Below are positions 53,172-61,881 of a stretch of DNA of 64,000 nucleotides, in pieces. This DNA is from Anaerocolumna cellulosilytica (GTDB lineage: Bacteria > Bacillota > Clostridia > Lachnospirales > Lachnospiraceae). The notes beneath the pieces are model-generated. The model saw only the letters and a list, made by a program, of their open reading frames with translations, was not told where the DNA came from and made no database searches. The stretch lies in NCBI RefSeq assembly GCF_014218335.1, contig NZ_AP023367.1, positions 4,397,501 through 4,461,500 on the forward strand, in the 5' to 3' direction. Every line of letters begins with the position of its first letter. Positions within the stretch are counted from its first letter, which is position 1. Both the position numbers and the translations under genes were made by a program.

Positions 53172-55163
53172 CTATCCGTTTTTTTGATTCCGAAACTGTA
53201 CAGGGGTCATACCATGCACTTTTTTAAAAAGACGGTTGAAGTGCTCCACATTCTGATAGCCCACTCTATCTGCAATGGAATCTACAGTCATACCATTGCT
53301 TTTTAACAATACTTCTGCTTTGGATATCCGTATTTCCTTTACAATATCCCCAAAAGTCTTTCCAGTATTTTCTTTGATGTATTTTGAAAGATACGGCTTT
53401 GATAAATAAAATTCTTCTGACAAGTCCTCTAAGGTTACACTTTTATAGTTGCGATGTATAAAGTTCAGGATTTCAACCATTCTTCCGTCTCTTCGGGACT
53501 GCGTGCCTTCTGCTTCCACCAGCTGATTTGCAGCTACTGCTAGAGCCATAATAGAGGACTTTATAATATCTTCGTCAAAGCCAACACCCCAATACAGTTT
53601 ATTCTTATAGCTAAGACCAATATAAGAAACCGCTTTTGAAGAAGTTCCCTTTGACAAGGCATGCTCTTCATAGATCATTAATTCATAATTAATTCCAAAA
53701 TACTGTCTGATTGCATTACTAATAGCATCTAAGCGTCCGTTACCACTTGAACTTATTACAAACTCTTTGCCTTCTTCACAGATAGTTAGCTCCGCTAAAA
53801 TTCCTTCTGCCTGTTTAAAATGGAATTCTTTTATCTGGAATTGTTGTGCATTATGCACATACTTTTCTTCAAACACCTGATATATTAATCCTGGAGACAA
53901 TTCTTTGTGTTCTCTATCTGAAACATTTTTGATAAAGTATCCTACTTCTTCCTTCATCTTTTCAGGAAGGGATAAACCAAAATTCTGTTTCAAGATATAG
54001 CTTACGCCGCCTTTACCGGATTGGCTGTTGATACGGATTACATCGGATTCGTATTCTCTTCCGATATCCTTTGGATCAATAGGCAGATAAGGTACACTCC
54101 AGATTCTCTCTCCTTTTTCTTCTCTCCACTTCATTCCTTTTGCTATGGCATCCTGGTGAGAACCTGAAAAGGCTGTAAATACCAGTTCACCGGCATAGGG
54201 AGAGCGCTCGTAAACCCTCATTCTTGTAAGTCTTTCATAGGTTTCACATATCTTTGGCATATTCCCAAAATCAAGTTTTGGGTCAACACCATGGGAATAC
54301 ATATTCATAGCTACTGTAATTATATCAACGTTTCCTGTACGTTCTCCGTTCCCAAATAAGGTACCTTCAATACGGTCTGCCCCGGCGAGCAGACTTAATT
54401 CTGCATCACATACACCACTTCCTCTGTCATTATGAGGGTGTATGGATATTACCACATTCTCTCTGTACTTTAAGTTTTTACTAATATATTCGACCTGACT
54501 TGCAAAGACGTGAGGCATTGCATTTTCTACTGTTGTAGGAATGTTGATAATTGCTTTCTTATCTTGTGTCGGTTTCCATATATCTAATACGGCATTGCAT
54601 ATTTCCAGTGCAAAGTCAACCTCCGTTCCCGGAAAACTCTCAGGGCTGTACTGAAAAGAAAAATTACCGTCTGTTTTATCACCAAGCTCTTTTAATAACT
54701 TCGCTCCAGAGATTGCAAGTTGTTTGATTTCCTCTTTACTTTTGCCAAAGACCTGCTCTCTCTGTGCTACAGATGTAGAATTATAAAGATGGACGACTGC
54801 ATGAGGTGCTCCTTTTAACGCTTCAAAAGTCCGCTTAATAATATGTTCTCTTGCCTGGGTAAGTACTTGGATGGTAACATCTTCTGGTATCATATTTTTC
54901 TCAATAATAGTACGGATAAAATTATACTCCGTCTCAGAAGCCGCCGGAAATCCTACTTCTATTTCTTTAAAACCGATATCAACCAGCAATTGAAAAAACT
55001 CTATTTTTTCTTCCAAACTCATAGGTTCTACCAATGCCTGGTTACCATCTCTTAAGTCAACACTGCACCAATAAGGTGCTTTATCAATGTAATCTTTTGT
55101 TACCCAATCATAAGATAGAACCGGAGGCATAAAATAAGCTTTCTCATATTTTTTAAATTCCAT
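53172..55163 (-). CDS. leuA: 2-isopropylmalate synthase fused to an AraC-type DNA-binding domain
   Basis: 663 residues from ATG 55163 (GATGGGAGTTTATT upstream). Residues 1-400 are the type-2 LeuA TIM barrel: [26 protein letters not shown] and [11 protein letters not shown] are metal and substrate sites. Residues about 425-545 fit the C-terminal dimer/leucine-feedback domain. Residues about 560-663 form a complete AraC double helix-turn-helix ([39 protein letters not shown]). No stop or frameshift separates the parts. LeuA condenses acetyl-CoA with 2-oxoisovalerate, the first leucine step. The extra domain suggests the enzyme also binds DNA; that is inference. A T-box leader precedes it. Confidence 0.92.
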   Translation of the reverse strand: MEFKKYEKAYFMPPVLSYDWVTKDYIDKAPYWCSVDLRDGNQALVEPMSLEEKIEFFQLLVDIGFKEIEVGFPAASETEYNFIRTIIEKNMIPEDVTIQVLTQAREHIIKRTFEALKGAPHAVVHLYNSTSVAQREQVFGKSKEEIKQLAISGAKLLKELGDKTDGNFSFQYSPESFPGTEVDFALEICNAVLDIWKPTQDKKAIINIPTTVENAMPHVFASQVEYISKNLKYRENVVISIHPHNDRGSGVCDAELSLLAGADRIEGTLFGNGERTGNVDIITVAMNMYSHGVDPKLDFGNMPKICETYERLTRMRVYERSPYAGELVFTAFSGSHQDAIAKGMKWREEKGERIWSVPYLPIDPKDIGREYESDVIRINSQSGKGGVSYILKQNFGLSLPEKMKEEVGYFIKNVSDREHKELSPGLIYQVFEEKYVHNAQQFQIKEFHFKQAEGILAELTICEEGKEFVISSSGNGRLDAISNAIRQYFGINYELMIYEEHALSKGTSSKAVSYIGLSYKNKLYWGVGFDEDIIKSSIMALAVAANQLVEAEGTQSRRDGRMVEILNFIHRNYKSVTLEDLSEEFYLSKPYLSKYIKENTGKTFGDIVKEIRISKAEVLLKSNGMTVDSIADRVGYQNVEHFNRLFKKVHGMTPVQFRNQKNG

Positions 55164-55292
55164 AATAAACTCCCATCTGTGTGTTCTAACGTATTGACGC
55201 TTGCACACTCTTAAATCAAGATGTTGACTTTTTCAATTGATATGTTTTCATTTATCTATCAGGAACGCTATTAGTTCATATTTTCCATCTTT

Positions 55293-55313
55293 ATTATACC
55301 CTCCCACAGGAGG
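55293..55313 (-). promoter_or_regulatory. Inverted repeat and -10-like box before leuA-AraC
   Basis: CCTCC-4-GGAGG inverted repeat (55300-55313) directly beside a minus-strand TATAAT (55293-55298), between the T-box terminator and the start codon. Candidate second promoter and operator, possibly for the fused DNA-binding domain. Confidence 0.3.
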
Positions 55314-55349
55314 TGGTTTTTTACTAAAAACATGGAATTGTACAAATAT

Positions 55350-55645
55350 AAAAAAATCTTTCGTCTCCTAATAAATGCGAACACTTAACTAGAGACGAAA
55401 GATGAAATCTTGCGCGGTACCACTCTACTTCATGATAAATCATGCACTTACAAGCACGGGCTAAATGCCTTATACTTAAACCTTATAACGGAGGTTGTTC
55501 CGGCTTCGTCTACTTATTGTTCAACGAGCTGCTCCAAGGTGAGTTCATCATAGACCGGATACTGTTTCCCATCAGCCAACAGCTTTCTGAAATCAGGTTT
55601 ATCATTACTATTCCTTTTCACTGCATTTCATTTTCTATACTATAG
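55350..55645 (-). ncRNA. T-box leader, leucine-type specifier
   Basis: The minus strand carries the T-box core AGAGTGGTACCGCGC (55412-55426) and a terminator made of GAGACGAAAGAT and its complement (55356-55367 with 55392-55403) with a T run. Upstream, the stem I region contains GATGAACTCACC, where CTC (55541-55543), a leucine codon, is the best specifier candidate. Uncharged tRNA(Leu) would favour readthrough into leuA. The 5' end is estimated. Confidence 0.88.
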
Positions 55646-55770
55646 CAGATATTTTTTTGTAAAACCAGTGATAAATTTAATCAGTTATATTGATTTTTTT
55701 TATCATCCTTCTTTTCATTTGGAATATGACATAAGTTGCAACCTATAAAATTAGTTGTTTAATTAAGAAG

Positions 55771-55825
55771 GAAGAACCACATAGCAACTGCCATATTTGC
55801 ATAAGCAGTAATTACGTGGTTCTTT
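55771..55825. terminator. Hairpin after the xylanase gene
   Basis: GAAGAACCAC and GTGGTTCTTT pair, with inner ACTGC/GCAGT; T-rich on the plus side, weaker on the minus side. Confidence 0.5.
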
Positions 55826-55848
55826 ATTTGTCAGTTCCCTTTATTGTA

Positions 55849-58044
55849 TTAGTCTACTAAAACTCCGTCATAATATACTTTTACTACAGGATTTGATATG
55901 GTACCGTAAGCAGACCAATCTGTCTTGGCAAAACGGATATCCATAACAAAACTTCCGCTTCCGGCTGTTAATTCAGCGCTTTTACTAACAGTAAGCGTCA
56001 ATATTTTGTCATGAACAGCACCTGAAACAAAGTCACTTAAGGAAGCATAGTACGGAGGATAGGTAGTCTGTAGAGCCGCCTGGTCACACCATACATTTTG
56101 CGCAGCACTGCTCATTCCTTCTCCTGTAAAGGTTATAGTCACTTTGGATAAATCAATGGTTCCTCCCACTGCCGTTACTGTATACTTCTGCCCAATGGAA
56201 TTGCCACTATTTTTAGTCGTAACTGTTACTGCTGGAATCCCTTCTACTGGGTTGCCCGTGGGCGTTGGACTGCTTGTTGGTGTCAGCGTAGGGGTTACTG
56301 TTGGGGTCACTGACGGGGATACCGTTGGGGTGGGGCTAACCGTTGGCGTTATTGTAGGCGTTGCAGTAGGTACTTTGGTCGGTGTTGGCGTGCCTGTCGG
56401 ATTCATTCCTTCAATGATAGCATAGTACGCAGGTTTTGCTTTGTACTCTGCATCAAAGAGCAGAGGATACCCTCCTAACCAGCTTGTCGCATCCGTTACT
56501 CCCCAAAAGATTACAGCTGTAAAATTAATACCTTCTTTTTTCAGACTTACTACTTTATTCATCAACATTTTATAGCGGCTTGCCTGGGAAGCCAGGGCAC
56601 TGCTGCTGCCATCCGGCTGTTTTATATCCAATTCTGTAAGCTGAAGTTCAAGCCCCAGAGTGTTGTATTTTCTGGCTGCTGTTTCAAACATACTAAGACT
56701 TGGATAATCCATAGTCCAGTGGGATTGCATCCCCATACCATCAATCAGGTTCTTCTTTTTTAAATCTGACAAAATCTCATAGATAAAGGAGCTTTTCTTA
56801 CTTTCATATTCATTATAGTCGTTATAAAAGAGCTTACAACCTTCCGGTGCGTATTTTCTTGCATATTCAAACGCTTTTTCAATAAAATCGCTTCCTACCG
56901 TCAACATCCAAAGAGAGTTCCCAGGTGTTGTATTATTAGAACCCGGATTTCTCATACCCGTTGCAGTATTTGGGTCCACTGCTTCATTAACTACATCCCA
57001 TGCATAGAATTCTACCGTCGGGTAGGCTGTACTAATTAATTCCATCAGGTTTTTAATATAATTCTCAAGTCTTTGTAACATTACCGCCTTAGATGCCCAT
57101 GGCGCATTGGAGTCTGTGGAATAGTTTTCTTTAAAGAACCAATCCGGTGTCTGAGAATGCCATACCAGTGTATGTCCTCTTACCGGTATATTATTATTTC
57201 TTGCATATTCTAATAGTGTCCTGGCTGCTCTTATGTTAACCTGAGGATTTACCTGGTCACCAGAGTTATCCTCCATATATGCTATGGTGGCATTATAATC
57301 AAGTACAGCGTCCGGTTTTAATTCATTTCCCGGGGTTAATAAATTATAATGTTTCTTCACAAGAGCCTTCCCCGGCGCCGGTGCCAATTCATTGGCAGTG
57401 GCAGCACCACCTATGTTAAAATAAGGTGCATAAACCTCTTTCAGGCTTGGAATGTTATCCTCAATATCTGGCAAATCTGCGGGTGTTGCAGTAAAATCAT
57501 CCAGATAAAAATCCAAAAAATCTTGTGAGGACGGTGATGACTTATATTCTGTCTCCACATAAATGTAGACATTGGTAGCATCGGTAGGAATTGTATATTC
57601 TCCCTCTAAATGTGTCCAATTGTCTTTTGTAACAGACGCAGTTTTAATGTTCTTATACTGGTCGCTTACGCCATCATTGTATTGAAGCTGTAAGCTGAAT
57701 TTTTGAGTATTAGAATAAGAACTCCCCACATATTTAATCCAAATTCCAAATACATAAGTTTCTCCCAGCGTAAGGTCCTGCGTTTTGTCACTGGTTGCTC
57801 CATGCCAAGTCGCCGTACGGTTACTGACCTTAATGCTATTCATACCTGAATGCGCTTGCTCCGTACTTAAGCTTACCATTTCAGCTTCAATTCCTCTGGG
57901 TCCCCAGCCATTTAAACCGTTCTCGAAATCATCAAGTATTAAGTTTCCGTATGCAGCAACTCCTAAGTTCGGTACATAAAAGCTTGTCCCGGTTACTAGT
58001 ATTGCTAAAATTACCAGTATTGCTGCTATCTTTTTGCTTTTCAT
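55849..58044 (-). CDS. Secreted multidomain endo-1,4-beta-xylanase, GH10
   Basis: 731 residues. Signal peptide (residues 1-32), then a CBM4/9/22-type carbohydrate-binding domain (about 35-190, LILDDFENGLNGWGPRG). GH10 barrel at about 205-545, with acid/base Glu in WDVVNEAVD and nucleophile in QLTELDIKQ. A Pro/Thr-rich linker (about 550-600) leads to a C-terminal domain of about 125 residues resembling a CBM3-like cellulose-binding module (GGTIDLSKVTITFTGEG; KVYYDGVLVD). Cleaves xylan outside the cell. No anchor, so released. Confidence 0.92.
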   Translation of the reverse strand: MKSKKIAAILVILAILVTGTSFYVPNLGVAAYGNLILDDFENGLNGWGPRGIEAEMVSLSTEQAHSGMNSIKVSNRTATWHGATSDKTQDLTLGETYVFGIWIKYVGSSYSNTQKFSLQLQYNDGVSDQYKNIKTASVTKDNWTHLEGEYTIPTDATNVYIYVETEYKSSPSSQDFLDFYLDDFTATPADLPDIEDNIPSLKEVYAPYFNIGGAATANELAPAPGKALVKKHYNLLTPGNELKPDAVLDYNATIAYMEDNSGDQVNPQVNIRAARTLLEYARNNNIPVRGHTLVWHSQTPDWFFKENYSTDSNAPWASKAVMLQRLENYIKNLMELISTAYPTVEFYAWDVVNEAVDPNTATGMRNPGSNNTTPGNSLWMLTVGSDFIEKAFEYARKYAPEGCKLFYNDYNEYESKKSSFIYEILSDLKKKNLIDGMGMQSHWTMDYPSLSMFETAARKYNTLGLELQLTELDIKQPDGSSSALASQASRYKMLMNKVVSLKKEGINFTAVIFWGVTDATSWLGGYPLLFDAEYKAKPAYYAIIEGMNPTGTPTPTKVPTATPTITPTVSPTPTVSPSVTPTVTPTLTPTSSPTPTGNPVEGIPAVTVTTKNSGNSIGQKYTVTAVGGTIDLSKVTITFTGEGMSSAAQNVWCDQAALQTTYPPYYASLSDFVSGAVHDKILTLTVSKSAELTAGSGSFVMDIRFAKTDWSAYGTISNPVVKVYYDGVLVD

Positions 58045-58098
58045 ACAACCACCTCCTAATTTAATATAACTATATACCTCTCTGTAACTTCTGCTTCA

Positions 58099-58130
58099 TA
58101 GATAAACTAGTCCTGGCCGGGGTTTATCTA
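58099..58130. promoter_or_regulatory. Inverted repeat upstream of the xylanase
   Basis: TAGATAAAC/GTTTATCTA, 9-bp arms with a GC-rich 14-nt spacer, 54 bp before the xylanase start; an operator or a 5' mRNA hairpin. Confidence 0.35.
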
Positions 58131-58314
58131 TACATACAGCACTTTAATTATACAATATTTTCCATTAAATGAAAAGATAATTTTTCTTTGCGATTATCAA
58201 TTGATTTTCGGTAATGCTTTCGATATACTGTTATTGACAAACGCATCGTTGCTTAAATGTATGAACGAATACAATTAATATTTTATGTGCTAAAATGCAC
58301 AGATAGGAGTTAAT

Positions 58315-58533
58315 TTGAAAAAGCTAAAGCGTATCCTTGCCTTGACTGCGGTAATAATACTTGTTTCCTTATATATTGTGACATTAGTTGCTGCATTTAT
58401 TTCCTCACCTAGCTCCAATACCCTTTTTAAGGCCAGTATTTTTTGTACCGTTACTATTCCTATTATGATGTATGGTTATTTATTAGTTCATCGTCTTGTC
58501 AAAGGTAAATCAGAAGACGATAGTGTGAAATAA
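58315..58533 (+). CDS. Small two-helix membrane protein
   Basis: 72 residues starting at TTG 58315, 6 bp after TAGGAG. Hydrophobic segments at about 7-30 and 38-58, with a charged C-terminus KGKSEDDSVK. Family not recognised. A bidirectional terminator follows. Confidence 0.6.
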   Translation: MKKLKRILALTAVIILVSLYIVTLVAAFISSPSSNTLFKASIFCTVTIPIMMYGYLLVHRLVKGKSEDDSVK

Positions 58534-58593
58534 AAAATAAGTTCATACCCTAACTCATGGAATATAATAGGGATTAATAAACGGTGGCCCAAA

Positions 58594-58634
58594 TAAAAAA
58601 GTGGCGCGTTGCATTTTGCAACTGCCACTTTTTT
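58594..58634. terminator. Bidirectional terminator
   Basis: AAAAAAGTGGC...GTTGCA and TGCAAC...GCCACTTTTTT pair with one small bulge; serves the small membrane gene and the converging rarA. Confidence 0.85.
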
Positions 58635-58640
58635 GTCCTG

Positions 58641-59963
58641 TTAAGCCTCTTCCTTGATTCTCTTCATATGCTCTTTTAACTTTTTTTCGTATCCTTCACC
58701 GGATAGTTCATAAAAAACTCTGCCATCTAATTCATCCGGTAAATATTGCTGTTTTACATAATGATTCTTATAATCATGTGCATACTTATAACCAGTACCA
58801 TGCCCTAACTTTCCGGCACCTTTATAATGGGCATCCATCAGATGAACCGGTATTGATTTGATCCTCTCTGTCCGCACCGCCTCCATAGCTGCATCAATGG
58901 CGCAGACGGAGGAATTACTTTTAGGGGCACAAGCCACATATGCAACTGCCTGAGCAAGGACAATCCTGGCTTCCGGCATGCCAAGCCGTTCAACTGCCTG
59001 AGCAGCAGCAGTGGCAACCACCAATGCTTGCGGATCTGCATTCGAAACATCTTCGGAAGCACATATCATAATTCTTCTGGCAATAAAGGTTATACTTTCT
59101 CCGGCATATAACATTCTGGCAAGATAGTATATTGCGGCATCCGGGTCAGAACCTCTCATGCTCTTTATAAATGCCGAAATAGTATCATAATGATTATCTC
59201 CGGTTTTATCATAACGGACTGCTCTCTTCTGAATACACTCACTTGCTACTTCTAAGGTAATATGAATATTGTCATCCTTCTCCCTCTCCGTAGTTAGGAT
59301 ACCAAGCTCTATGGCATTTAAAGCCGCTCTGGCATCCCCTCCTGAGATATCTGCCAAAAACTCCAGTGCATCCTCATCAATAATAGCCTTATAACTGCCC
59401 ATACCCTTATCCGTATCGTAAACTGCCCGCTTTAATAACTCCTTTATATCCGCTTTTTCAAGAGGTTTCAATTCAAAAACCACAGATCTTGACAAAAGTG
59501 CTCCATTCACTTCAAAGTACGGATTTTCTGTTGTAGCGCCAATAAGTATAATCGTGCCGTCTTCTACAAAGGGCAAAAGATAATCTTGCTGACTTTTGTT
59601 AAAACGATGTATTTCATCGATGAACAAAATTGTCTTCTTTCCATACATCCCGCTGTTTTCCTTTGCCTTGACTATAACCTCTTCCATATCTTTCTTACCG
59701 GCGATTGTAGCATTAATCTGTGTAAAGGAAGCACTGGTCGTATTGGCAATTACCCTTGCAAGGGTTGTCTTACCGGTACCAGGAGGTCCATAAAATATAA
59801 TTGAGCTGATTTTATCTGCTTTTATGGCTCTATAAAGTAATTTGTCCTTCCCTATAATATGACTCTGCCCTACCACTTCCTCTAAAGTTTTTGGACGCAG
59901 CCTGGAGGCTAAGGGAGAATCCTTTTCAAGATTGCTGGTTCTCATATATTCAAATAAATCCAT
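58641..59963 (-). CDS. rarA: Replication-associated recombination protein A (AAA+ ATPase)
   Basis: 440 residues. Walker A YGPPGTGKTT, Walker B LFIDEIHRFNK, sensor-1 region IGATTENPYFEV, and the C-terminal MgsA/RarA tetramerisation domain with YKYAHDYKNHYVKQQYLPDEL. Acts at stalled replication forks with SSB and RecA. Single gene. Confidence 0.95.
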   Translation of the reverse strand: MDLFEYMRTSNLEKDSPLASRLRPKTLEEVVGQSHIIGKDKLLYRAIKADKISSIIFYGPPGTGKTTLARVIANTTSASFTQINATIAGKKDMEEVIVKAKENSGMYGKKTILFIDEIHRFNKSQQDYLLPFVEDGTIILIGATTENPYFEVNGALLSRSVVFELKPLEKADIKELLKRAVYDTDKGMGSYKAIIDEDALEFLADISGGDARAALNAIELGILTTEREKDDNIHITLEVASECIQKRAVRYDKTGDNHYDTISAFIKSMRGSDPDAAIYYLARMLYAGESITFIARRIMICASEDVSNADPQALVVATAAAQAVERLGMPEARIVLAQAVAYVACAPKSNSSVCAIDAAMEAVRTERIKSIPVHLMDAHYKGAGKLGHGTGYKYAHDYKNHYVKQQYLPDELDGRVFYELSGEGYEKKLKEHMKRIKEEA

Positions 59964-60192
59964 ATCTCGCTCTCCTTACTGAAAGGATTTTCGTTCTATA
60001 ATATAAAACTCTACTTTATTTTATCTGAAATAACAGTATCCGTCAACAACCCGTGTATTGTTATGTTTACTCTATAAACCACTTGATTTCTATTCACCCT
60101 ATTGTTACAATAAGCACAATACTTCTGTAGGGAATATAATAAGTATGGGTTAAAAAGCCCTTTCACAAATAATAACATAAAAGGAGATACTC

Positions 60193-60369
60193 ATGTCAAT
60201 ACCTCAAGATCCTATTATTTTATTAAGCTATATTAACACCCAGTTAAGAGACTTCTACCCTAATTTGACTGAATTATGTCAAACCCTGAACCTCGATGAA
60301 AAAGAACTCCGCAATCAATTAAAAGCAATCGATTATGAATACAATGCAGAATTAAACCAATTCAAATAA
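60193..60369 (+). CDS. DUF4250 small protein
   Basis: 58 residues, ribosome site AAAAGGAGATACTC. MSIPQDPIILLSYINTQLRD followed by a helical ELCQTLNLDEKELRNQL segment is the DUF4250 pattern. Function unknown. Overlooked by size; 10 bp upstream of, and probably co-transcribed with, the YigZ gene. Confidence 0.8.
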   Translation: MSIPQDPIILLSYINTQLRDFYPNLTELCQTLNLDEKELRNQLKAIDYEYNAELNQFK

Positions 60370-60379
60370 GGAGTATGTT

Positions 60380-61045
60380 ATGCCAGATATTATTAAAAGT
60401 GTCCATACCGGAGGCGTTGGTGAAATAATAGAAAAAAAATCAAGATTTATTGCCACTGTATGGCCGATAGACTCAGAAGAAACAGCTCTGTTGCAAATCG
60501 AAGCTGCTAGAAAAAAATATTGGGATGCCAGTCACAATTGCTATGCATATGTCCTTGGATTTAAAGATGAAATACAGCGATGCAGTGACGATGGCGAACC
60601 GGCAAAAACAGCCGGAAGACCAATACTTGATATTATCATAGGAGAACAAATCCATAATGTTTTAATTATAGTTACCAGATATTTTGGCGGAACACTCTTA
60701 GGTACGGGAGGATTGGTACGTGCTTATCAGGACGCAGCGAAGGAAGGTCTAAAAGAATCCGTTATTATCGAAAAAATACCAGGAAAGAAAGCGTTCCTGA
60801 CTACTGATTATACCTGTCTTGGAAAGCTTCAATATCTGATTGGAGGACATGGTGTTCATATACTTGACAGCAATTATGCAGATTCTGTTACCTTGCATCT
60901 ATTAATTCCCAATGAAATATATAATGAGTTTTCAGCTCTTATACTGGATACTACAGGCGGAAAGGTGATTTTAAATCATGAAGAAGACCTTTATTATGCT
61001 AAGGTATCCGGGGAAATTATGCTTTTTGATAGGACAACTGCTTAA
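60380..61045 (+). CDS. YigZ/IMPACT-family protein
   Basis: 221 residues. N-terminal IMPACT domain (KKSRFIATVWPIDSEE, RCSDDGEPAKTAGRPIL, VTRYFGGTLLGTGGLVRAY) and a C-terminal ferredoxin-like DUF1949 domain. Conserved across bacteria and related to eukaryotic GCN2 regulators; bacterial role unknown. The RBS AAGGAGTATGTT overlaps the end of the preceding small gene. Confidence 0.92.
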   Translation: MPDIIKSVHTGGVGEIIEKKSRFIATVWPIDSEETALLQIEAARKKYWDASHNCYAYVLGFKDEIQRCSDDGEPAKTAGRPILDIIIGEQIHNVLIIVTRYFGGTLLGTGGLVRAYQDAAKEGLKESVIIEKIPGKKAFLTTDYTCLGKLQYLIGGHGVHILDSNYADSVTLHLLIPNEIYNEFSALILDTTGGKVILNHEEDLYYAKVSGEIMLFDRTTA

Positions 61046-61087
61046 GAGGGAGAACCAGCGGTTATCCTATCAATTTGAGCATACAAA

Positions 61088-61133
61088 AAAGTAAAAAATC
61101 CTTAAGTTTCCTTAAAAGATTTTTTACTTTCGG
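61088..61133 (+). terminator. Terminator after the YigZ gene
   Basis: AAGTAAAAAATC...TTAA pairs with TTAA...GATTTTTTACTT; the T-rich right arm follows. Confidence 0.7.
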
Positions 61134-61177
61134 CTTTCTGCCAAGTACTTCATCCCACTATGCTGATAAGATTAACT

Positions 61178-61471
61178 CTATAATACACAATCCGATACCA
61201 GATCGTCCACTATTTCCAGCATGGTTACCAAAGTTACTTCATTGTTCCACAATGTATGTACCATATTCTTAACAACATCCCTCGAGTATGAAATTGGCTC
61301 TGTGTATTCCGTCACCAGATGATTTTCCATGTGTTGTACTATTTTAATTCCATATAACATGATGTCTTGTCCACGATTTCTGTAATCTTCTACCAGATAA
61401 TAATCGAATTTAACTTCTTTATTATCCTCCAGTACAATTGTTTTCGTACCCTCTAAGTATAATTTTCTCAT
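61178..61471 (-). CDS. DUF6514-like small protein
   Basis: 97 residues: two beta-rich halves (KLYLEGTKTIVLED, EVKFDYYLVEDY; DIMLYGIKIVQH) followed by a helical end (KNMVHTLWNNEVTLVTMLEIVDDLV). It resembles a conserved clostridial small protein family of unknown function; the assignment by eye is tentative. AGGGAGGGGCT upstream. Confidence 0.65.
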   Translation of the reverse strand: MRKLYLEGTKTIVLEDNKEVKFDYYLVEDYRNRGQDIMLYGIKIVQHMENHLVTEYTEPISYSRDVVKNMVHTLWNNEVTLVTMLEIVDDLVSDCVL

Positions 61472-61881
61472 AGCCCCTCCCTAACGTCCGTCATATAAAT
61501 TTTTTACATCGTAGTTTCACAGCAGGATTAATTCTATTTATATTATATCTGCCGAAATAAATGATGAAAAGACCAATATTGCGCATTAATAGACATATTT
61601 CGACACGTCTAACTATTATTTCACAATAAGAAAAAATTACATGAATTTTCCCATCTATAATATTCGCAATTGTGAAATCAGTGACAATTACTTACAATTT
61701 TATCATGCAACATTTTGTTGCCCATTTATAAATAGCACTCGGTTCTCTCTATGTCATCTCTGAAAACTCAATATCCCTAATTAGGTAGCTTTCAGACATG
61801 CCCTAAGAATGCTGTATTCCAAAAATTATCTTTATTTTGCTTGTACTATTTGATATAATAACAGGATGAAGGAGGTTTATT
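61472..61881. other. Intergenic before the penicillin-binding protein gene
   Basis: No ORF. A nested inverted repeat (CTGAAA...CCTAATTAGG...TTTCAG, about 61761-61797) is the only structure seen; a TATAAT near 61854 may belong to the downstream promoter. Confidence 0.4.

Noticed and set aside
55442-55645. 67-codon plus-strand ORF
   Set aside because: It lies antisense to the T-box leader.
56144-56425. Plus-strand ORF rich in Val/Gly repeats
   Set aside because: It is the antisense shadow of the Pro/Thr-rich linker of the xylanase.
61761-61797. Riboswitch before the penicillin-binding protein
   Set aside because: Only a nested palindrome is visible; no known riboswitch core was recognised.
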